Positions 13,624-17,727 of a stretch of DNA of 17,727 nt are shown in pieces. Every line of letters begins with the position of its first letter. Position 1 is the first letter of the stretch. The DNA comes from Alphaproteobacteria bacterium UBA1218. GTDB taxonomy: Bacteria > Pseudomonadota > Alphaproteobacteria > Rs-D84. The DNA is taken from contig DBXG01000029.1 of assembly GCA_002309215.1 (NCBI GenBank), forward strand, positions 1-17,727, written 5' to 3'. Under the pieces are notes generated by a model. That model worked only from the letters and a program-made list of their open reading frames with translations. It was not told the origin of the DNA and searched no databases. Position numbers and translations under genes: made by a program.

Positions 13624-14271
13624 TTATAATATTTTTCGTGCAGTTGGCATATCAACACCCATGGCAACACAAATACCATTTATAAAACGTTCTGTGACAC
13701 CCAATGAAACAGGCAATTTATACAACCTATCTTTGTATGGTTCACCACAATTCGCACAAACTGCACGTCCAGTCTTTGGCGATAAATAACATAAATCATC
13801 TGATGTTTGACAACCCGAACATTTTGATAAATCCAATGCATACCCCAGTTCGCCAAGCAAAGATATTTCCCATTCCAAATAATCATCATATGGCAACAGC
13901 GAAATCGCTAAATCTTTCAATAACCTTATTGTGTTTGTGTAAAGATTTTCATACGATTCGCGTTCTGGAATCAGGGTATCTATCAATGCAAACGCAGCAT
14001 TCATCAATTTCAGCAAATCATTATTTAACATCAAAGGCGCAGACATATTTTTTTCAGCTTCCCAATGAAACACACCTAATTGAGAGTCTAACCTGGCATT
14101 CCACGACACAGCACCATATTGCCCAATCAGCGGTTTATTTTTCTTTGCGACCACGCCACCGCGCAACATACCAACCAAAACACCTGCGTCTTTGGTAAAA
14201 ATGTGTGCAATCATATCACGTTCAGAAAACGGATACATATTTATTAAAATGCCAACACTTTCAATTTGCAT
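13624..14271 (-). CDS. recO: DNA repair protein RecO
   Basis: A 215-residue RecO, somewhat shorter than the usual 230-250. It loads RecA onto SSB-coated single-stranded DNA together with RecR in the RecFOR pathway. The N-terminal OB-fold begins MQIESVGILINMYPFSERDM and includes GMLRGGVVAKK, the typical RecO start. The C-terminal zinc site is C151-x2-C154 and C172-x2-C175 (KCSGCQTSDD, AVCANCGEPY), with an extra C161 between. The start has no clear Shine-Dalgarno sequence and lies 37 bp after the ppiD stop, with a short hairpin between, so expression may be low or coupled. ssb is also in this window, though not adjacent. Confidence 0.92.
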   Translation of the reverse strand: MQIESVGILINMYPFSERDMIAHIFTKDAGVLVGMLRGGVVAKKNKPLIGQYGAVSWNARLDSQLGVFHWEAEKNMSAPLMLNNDLLKLMNAAFALIDTLIPERESYENLYTNTIRLLKDLAISLLPYDDYLEWEISLLGELGYALDLSKCSGCQTSDDLCYLSPKTGRAVCANCGEPYKDRLYKLPVSLGVTERFINGICVAMGVDMPTARKIL

Positions 14272-14285
14272 AATCTTATTTAATG

Positions 14286-14305
14286 AAAATCGCCCATTTG
14301 GGCGA
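14286..14305 (-). terminator. Weak terminator or attenuator hairpin between ppiD and recO
   Basis: TCGCCC (14290-14295), loop ATTT, GGGCGA (14300-14305). On the minus strand it is followed by TTTTC. It sits within 20 bases of the recO start, so partial termination or masking of the start region are both possible. A six-base stem with a short T run suggests read-through. Confidence 0.5.
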
Positions 14306-14308
14306 ATT

Positions 14309-15721
14309 TTATTTTGTTATAAACCTGTCATAAACACGCTGATTTATTTTCACAGGATATTTGCGTTTCAAGAATTGTCCATAGTCATCACTTACATAAT
14401 GTGTTGATAAGTTTTTCAACTCTGTGCGAATCGCTTCCTTCTTCTTGTCATCTGATTTCGGCGCAATATTCTTATCAATATGCACAACATAGAACGCTTC
14501 GCTATCTTCTGTGATAGTATTCGTCCCATCGCGTCCCGCAAAAGCAGAATTCAGAACAACAATCGGCGCACCTTCGGTTCTGGATACACTCGCAGATTTT
14601 GCACCTTTTAGTGTCTCACCTTTGTTCAATGCAATCAAATCTTCGTTTGCACGAACATAAGCATTTTTACGCTGTTCAGCCTTTTTCCAACCAGCAACCA
14701 AATCTTTACGGACAGATTCAAACTCTGCATTATGTTCTGCCTTGATATCATCAACACGCAAAATCGCAAAACCGTCTTTCAATTCCATCAACTCACTTTC
14801 CATACCTGAATTCATAGCAAAAACTTTATCAATCAAACCATCTGATAAAATCTTGTCTGAAATCTTTTCGTTACGCGCAAACGCAGGCACAACAACATAT
14901 TCAATCTTGAACTTTTCTGCCGCTTCTTTCATAGATGCACCAGAAATAATCATATCTTCGACCTGTTGCGCTTTCTTGAAACCATCATCATATTCATCAG
15001 GCTTATTCATATCTGCAGCCAAAAACACATAAGATACCGTCCGCTTTTCAGGAATAATCTTTGGATTTTGAGCATAATAGGTTTTCAGTTGTTCCTCATT
15101 TGGTTCACCAACCTTGAAGTCAGCAAATTTAAGTGTCGAATATTTAATATCACGTTTTGCGTGGCGCGCATTATAAAAAGCATCAACAGCAAATTGTGGC
15201 ACTTCCACAGACACACTAAACGAACCCAAAGCCATCTGACGCAAAATATCCCTGCGCAACATGTTTGCAAAATCACGTTCAGACATACCAGAATTATGCA
15301 AAACCATATCAAAAAGCCATGGCTCAAACTTACCTTGATTTTGGAATTGCGGATACAAACGAATTTCATCTGCGATTCGTTTATCAGAAACCGCGTACCC
15401 CATATCTTTTGCACGATTCGCCGCCAACTGATTCATTGTCAAAGAACCGATAACCTTTTTAATCAACGCATCAGATTTTGCAGGATCCGCATATGTTGCA
15501 CGTTGTTCTTCTTTTGACATAGTTGAAAACTGACGCGAACGTTCATTATTATATTGTTGCACAGATATTTCTTCGCCACCAACACGCACCAAAGTCGTAT
15601 CACGCGACGCACCTGTGAATATCCATTCCGCAGCGCCCCAGCCCACGAAACTGAAAATCAAAATAAACATTAAAATCTTTGCCCAAGTTTTTTCTGCGGC
15701 ATTACGTAAATATTCTAGCAT
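14309..15721 (-). CDS. ppiD: Periplasmic foldase PpiD-like (SurA_N domain)
   Basis: A 470-residue protein with the start at 15721, set by GGTGG five bases upstream; the longer open frame would cross the divergent promoter region. A short cytosolic stretch (MLEYLRNAAEKTWAK) is followed by one membrane helix at about residues 15-33 (ILMFILIFSFVGWGAAEWIF), as in PpiD/SurA_N_3 proteins of alphaproteobacteria. Residues 40-190 match the SurA_N chaperone fold (VRVGGEEISVQQYNNERSRQ). Residues about 220-330 correspond to the parvulin-like region, divergent, with KRTVSYVFLAA where parvulins usually carry RVRHILV. This suggests a chaperone more than an active isomerase. It is a helper for folding proteins leaving Sec. 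It stands divergent from tpiA, a gene order common in alphaproteobacteria. Confidence 0.85.
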   Translation of the reverse strand: MLEYLRNAAEKTWAKILMFILIFSFVGWGAAEWIFTGASRDTTLVRVGGEEISVQQYNNERSRQFSTMSKEEQRATYADPAKSDALIKKVIGSLTMNQLAANRAKDMGYAVSDKRIADEIRLYPQFQNQGKFEPWLFDMVLHNSGMSERDFANMLRRDILRQMALGSFSVSVEVPQFAVDAFYNARHAKRDIKYSTLKFADFKVGEPNEEQLKTYYAQNPKIIPEKRTVSYVFLAADMNKPDEYDDGFKKAQQVEDMIISGASMKEAAEKFKIEYVVVPAFARNEKISDKILSDGLIDKVFAMNSGMESELMELKDGFAILRVDDIKAEHNAEFESVRKDLVAGWKKAEQRKNAYVRANEDLIALNKGETLKGAKSASVSRTEGAPIVVLNSAFAGRDGTNTITEDSEAFYVVHIDKNIAPKSDDKKKEAIRTELKNLSTHYVSDDYGQFLKRKYPVKINQRVYDRFITK

Positions 15722-15786
15722 TTTTCCACCTTTTGCGATACCATAGCAGAATAACACAGACAAAATCAATAAAAAAGGAAAATATT

Positions 15787-16485
15787 ATGAAAATATTGGT
15801 CGGCAACTGGAAATCTAATGGCAATCGCAAAGACAAACAAAAACTTTTATCTGCATTAAAAAAAGTCAAAACAAACACTAAGATTATTTTATGTCTGCCC
15901 TTTACATTACTGTACGGGGATAAAACCAAAGTTTCAATTGGCGCCCAAGATATCAGTTTATACCCAAATGGCGCATATACTGGCGATATATCTGGTGAAA
16001 TGCTGAAAGATGCCGGGGTAAAATATGTCATTGTTGGACACAGCGAACGTCGCAAATATCATCATGAAACAAACGAAATTGTAAAACACAAAGCAAACAT
16101 AGCAATCCAAAACGGCATTACCCCCATTGTATGCATTGGCGAATCGGAATCAGACCATAAAAACGGAAAAACAAAGTCTGTCATCAAAAAAATGCTGACA
16201 GAATCTATTCCTGACAATGGCGGTTTTATTGTTGCATATGAACCACGTTGGGCAATTGGCACAGGCATAACCCCAACAAAAAGCGAAGTAGAATCAATCC
16301 ATAATATGATTTTTGATGTATTAAAAGGCTTAAATCGCGCCCGCACCCCTATTCTTTACGGCGGCAGTATCAAAGCATCTAATGTAAAAAAATTTATCGA
16401 CATACCGCACGTTGATGGACTGATGGCTGGGCGTGCATCCTTGAAACCAGAAACATTTTTACCTATAATAAAGAATATGAATTAA
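15787..16485 (+). CDS. tpiA: Triosephosphate isomerase
   Basis: A 232-residue TIM-barrel enzyme that interconverts dihydroxyacetone phosphate and glyceraldehyde 3-phosphate in glycolysis and gluconeogenesis. N7 and K9 lie in VGNWKSNG, catalytic H85 in VGHSERR, catalytic E152 in AYEPRWAIGTG, and the phosphate loop in YGGSIKASN. All active-site residues are present. It is shorter than the usual 245-255 residues because of a trimmed segment after the first strand. The start at 15787 follows AAGGAAAAT and gives the standard MKILVGNWK beginning; the longer reading is not supported. grpE follows after 32 bp without a terminator, so cotranscription is likely. I see no convincing promoter in the 65 bp shared with ppiD. 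Confidence 0.96.
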   Translation: MKILVGNWKSNGNRKDKQKLLSALKKVKTNTKIILCLPFTLLYGDKTKVSIGAQDISLYPNGAYTGDISGEMLKDAGVKYVIVGHSERRKYHHETNEIVKHKANIAIQNGITPIVCIGESESDHKNGKTKSVIKKMLTESIPDNGGFIVAYEPRWAIGTGITPTKSEVESIHNMIFDVLKGLNRARTPILYGGSIKASNVKKFIDIPHVDGLMAGRASLKPETFLPIIKNMN

Positions 16486-16517
16486 ATATATAATGATAAA
16501 AACCACAGGATTTAGTT

Positions 16518-17048
16518 ATGGAAGAAAACAAAGAAAATATTAAAAAAGAAGTCGAAATCGAAACAGTATCTGTCAATGATGCAGAAAAAAATGAAATAAA
16601 AAACGACAAGAACACGAAAATAATTGCTGACCTGAACGCGAAAATTGCGGAATTAAACGACAAATATTTACGTGTTGCAGCAGAACTTGAAAACACACGT
16701 CGTCGTGCCAGTCTGGATGTTGAATCTGTATCCCGCAATCGCGCAATGGGTGTGGCTGAAAAAATCTTGCCGGTTATGGATGCAGTAAACGCAGCATTGA
16801 AACATAACCCTGATGATGAAGGAATAAAATCTATGCAACATGCATTGGAAAGTGCTTTTGACCAAATTGGAATTGTAAAGATAAAATCTGTTGGTGAACA
16901 ATTAAACCCACAGTATCATAACGCGATTCAGATTGTCGACAAACCAACACCAGAAACAAAAACAAACACTATTGTCGAAGAACTCCAGATTGGTTATATG
17001 TTTGGTGATACAGTTCTGCGCACCGCGATGGTAATTGTATCTAAATAA
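16518..17048 (+). CDS. grpE: Nucleotide exchange factor GrpE
   Basis: A 176-residue GrpE, the cofactor that releases ADP from DnaK in the cytosolic heat-shock chaperone cycle. An acidic, disordered start (residues 1-30) leads into a long helix (IIADLNAKIAELNDKYLRVA and on to AELENTRRR). The C-terminal beta-wing carries the family signature, NPQYHNAI, then EELQIGYMFGDTVLRTAMVI. Length is within the family's usual range. An AGGA site precedes the ATG. In many alphaproteobacteria grpE follows hrcA; here it follows tpiA, and no hrcA or CIRCE-like element is visible, so the usual HrcA control cannot be seen in this window. Confidence 0.96.
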   Translation: MEENKENIKKEVEIETVSVNDAEKNEIKNDKNTKIIADLNAKIAELNDKYLRVAAELENTRRRASLDVESVSRNRAMGVAEKILPVMDAVNAALKHNPDDEGIKSMQHALESAFDQIGIVKIKSVGEQLNPQYHNAIQIVDKPTPETKTNTIVEELQIGYMFGDTVLRTAMVIVSK

Positions 17049-17071
17049 TATTATAAATATTTGTAAACAAA

Positions 17072-17097
17072 AAACACCGCAAACGCGGTGTTTGTTT
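17072..17097 (+). terminator. Terminator after grpE
   Basis: AAACACCGC, loop AAAC, GCGGTGTTT (17072-17093), followed by GTTTT. A 9-bp stem with a T-rich tail, 23 bases after the stop of grpE. It could also serve the convergent gene ending at 17117. Confidence 0.8.
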
Positions 17098-17116
17098 TAT
17101 ACTGATTTTATATAAA

Positions 17117-17461
17117 TTAACGAGCTTGATTTTTTTCATCTTGTATGCGATTTTTAATATTATTCTTCATTTTTCCAAACAACTTAGCCCAAATATGCAT
17201 AGACGCATCAGCACCAGCAAAAAGCAAATAAACCGTCGCCAATTGTTCCCACGTTGTACCATGTATCATAGATGAAACATTAAATCCATGTGTCTGTACT
17301 TGCTGATACAAGAAAGCCATATCGAAGCCGATAAAAGACAGACACGACATGATACACATTACCTGTGCCAAAATCTTATCTTCATTGAAATTGACCTTCT
17401 TTGCTTTTTCGTGTATTTTTTTCAGCCCTGTTATAAAACTTTGTTTTTTATCCGTTGTCAT
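17117..17461 (-). CDS. Small membrane protein of unknown function
   Basis: A 114-residue protein with a charged, amphipathic start (TTDKKQSFITGLKKIHEKAK), a first membrane helix at about residues 30-52 (ILAQVMCIMSCLSFIGFDMA) and a second at about 70-92 (QLATVYLLFAGADASMHIWA). It ends in a basic tail (KMKNNIKNRIQDEKNQAR). Both ends would face the cytosol. A good AAAAAGGAAA site precedes the start. It is alone between convergent grpE and upstream ssb. The family is not recognised. Confidence 0.7.
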   Translation of the reverse strand: MTTDKKQSFITGLKKIHEKAKKVNFNEDKILAQVMCIMSCLSFIGFDMAFLYQQVQTHGFNVSSMIHGTTWEQLATVYLLFAGADASMHIWAKLFGKMKNNIKNRIQDEKNQAR

Positions 17462-17508
17462 CTCTTTTTCCTTTTTGTATATTTTCTCAACTCTCTCTGC
17501 GTGATTTT

Positions 17509-17536
17509 ATCATATTCTAGTTATAACCTCAAACAA
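17509..17536 (-). promoter_or_regulatory. Candidate promoter of the small membrane protein gene
   Basis: Minus-strand TTGTTT (17531-17536), 16-base spacer, TATGAT (17509-17514). The -35 box overlaps the T run of the ssb terminator, giving a compact terminator-promoter junction. Confidence 0.4.
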
Positions 17537-17562
17537 AAAAACACCGCACAATCGTGCGGTGT
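17535..17562 (-). terminator. Terminator after ssb
   Basis: ACACCGCAC (17541-17549), loop AATC, GTGCGGTGT (17554-17562). On the minus strand seven T follow, and the ssb stop lies 25 bases upstream. On the plus strand the tail is TTCC, so it acts for ssb. Confidence 0.85.
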
Positions 17563-17587
17563 TTCCAAAAAGGATAATAAAAAAACA

Positions 17588-17727
17588 TTAAAAGGGAATA
17601 TCGTCTGCAATGTCTTCTATGCGAACTTCTTCACGTGGTTGTGTTGGTGCGCTGCCGGCCGTATCTGCACTGCCGTCCATTGCTTTAGCACCAGATAATA
17701 TAACCATTTGACCAGAATATGGGTTCA
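17588..17727 (-). CDS. ssb: Single-stranded DNA-binding protein, C-terminal fragment
   Basis: The last 45 residues of SSB, cut at its 5' side by the window edge. They begin NPYSGQMVILSGAKAMDGSA, an end-of-OB-fold segment and a short linker, and finish in the acidic tip EDIADDIPF. The DDIPF tip is the docking site for RecO, exonuclease I, DNA polymerase III chi and others. The linker is unusually short against E. coli SSB, as is frequent in alphaproteobacteria. A strong terminator follows. Confidence 0.9.
   Translation of the reverse strand, partial: NPYSGQMVILSGAKAMDGSADTAGSAPTQPREEVRIEDIADDIPF

Overview
The window reads as a low-GC alphaproteobacterial chromosome segment. The clues are an rpsB-tsf pair, ppiD placed divergently from tpiA, a RecO of alphaproteobacterial type, a single-stranded DNA-binding protein with an acidic tip, and several large exported proteins of a kind I associate with uncultured, host- or gut-associated alphaproteobacteria (RF32/Rs-D84-like). 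The lineage is an inference from gene content; no rRNA gene is present. Of the 15 complete CDS and one CDS truncated at its 5' end (ssb), all but one end in TAA; the exception ends in TAG.

Layout. 1-1240: translation genes on the minus strand (start of tsf, complete rpsB) and their upstream region. 1241-3407: an accessory patch with two ankyrin-repeat genes on opposite strands and a Cys-rich small gene between them. The three proteins share N-terminal modules in mix-and-match fashion. The two ankyrin genes and the following protease gene share nearly the same promoter including its spacer, and the patch is punctuated by look-alike terminators. 3677-8767: an envelope block with a subtilisin-like exported protease (+), converging stop-to-stop on a three-gene minus-strand operon of exported or outer-membrane proteins. 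8854-8938: a tRNA-Leu whose anticodon reads AAG. 8940-9117: a pair of hairpin-forming 51-bp repeats. 9263-12124: a 953-residue exported protein with about 40 cysteines. 12191-12640: a GC-rich island of palindromes with three-base loops and repeated AT-rich spacers. 12727-15721 (minus): a membrane-anchored DsbA-like oxidoreductase, recO and a PpiD-like membrane foldase. 15787-17048 (plus): tpiA and grpE. 17117-17727 (minus): a small membrane protein and the 3' end of ssb.

How the parts fit. Much of the centre concerns the envelope: a signal-peptide protease, two predicted beta-barrels, a periplasmic protein and a very Cys-rich exported protein, with a DsbA-like thiol oxidoreductase and a PpiD-like periplasmic foldase nearby that could plausibly serve such cargo. 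The ankyrin patch is the most distinctive accessory element: it looks like a small family spread as promoter-leader-ORF-terminator cassettes, and could encode intracellular or host-directed binding proteins. No complete novel system can be proved from sequence alone. The strongest leads are the ankyrin leader family with its shared promoter, the A34 tRNA-Leu, and the two hairpin repeat regions.
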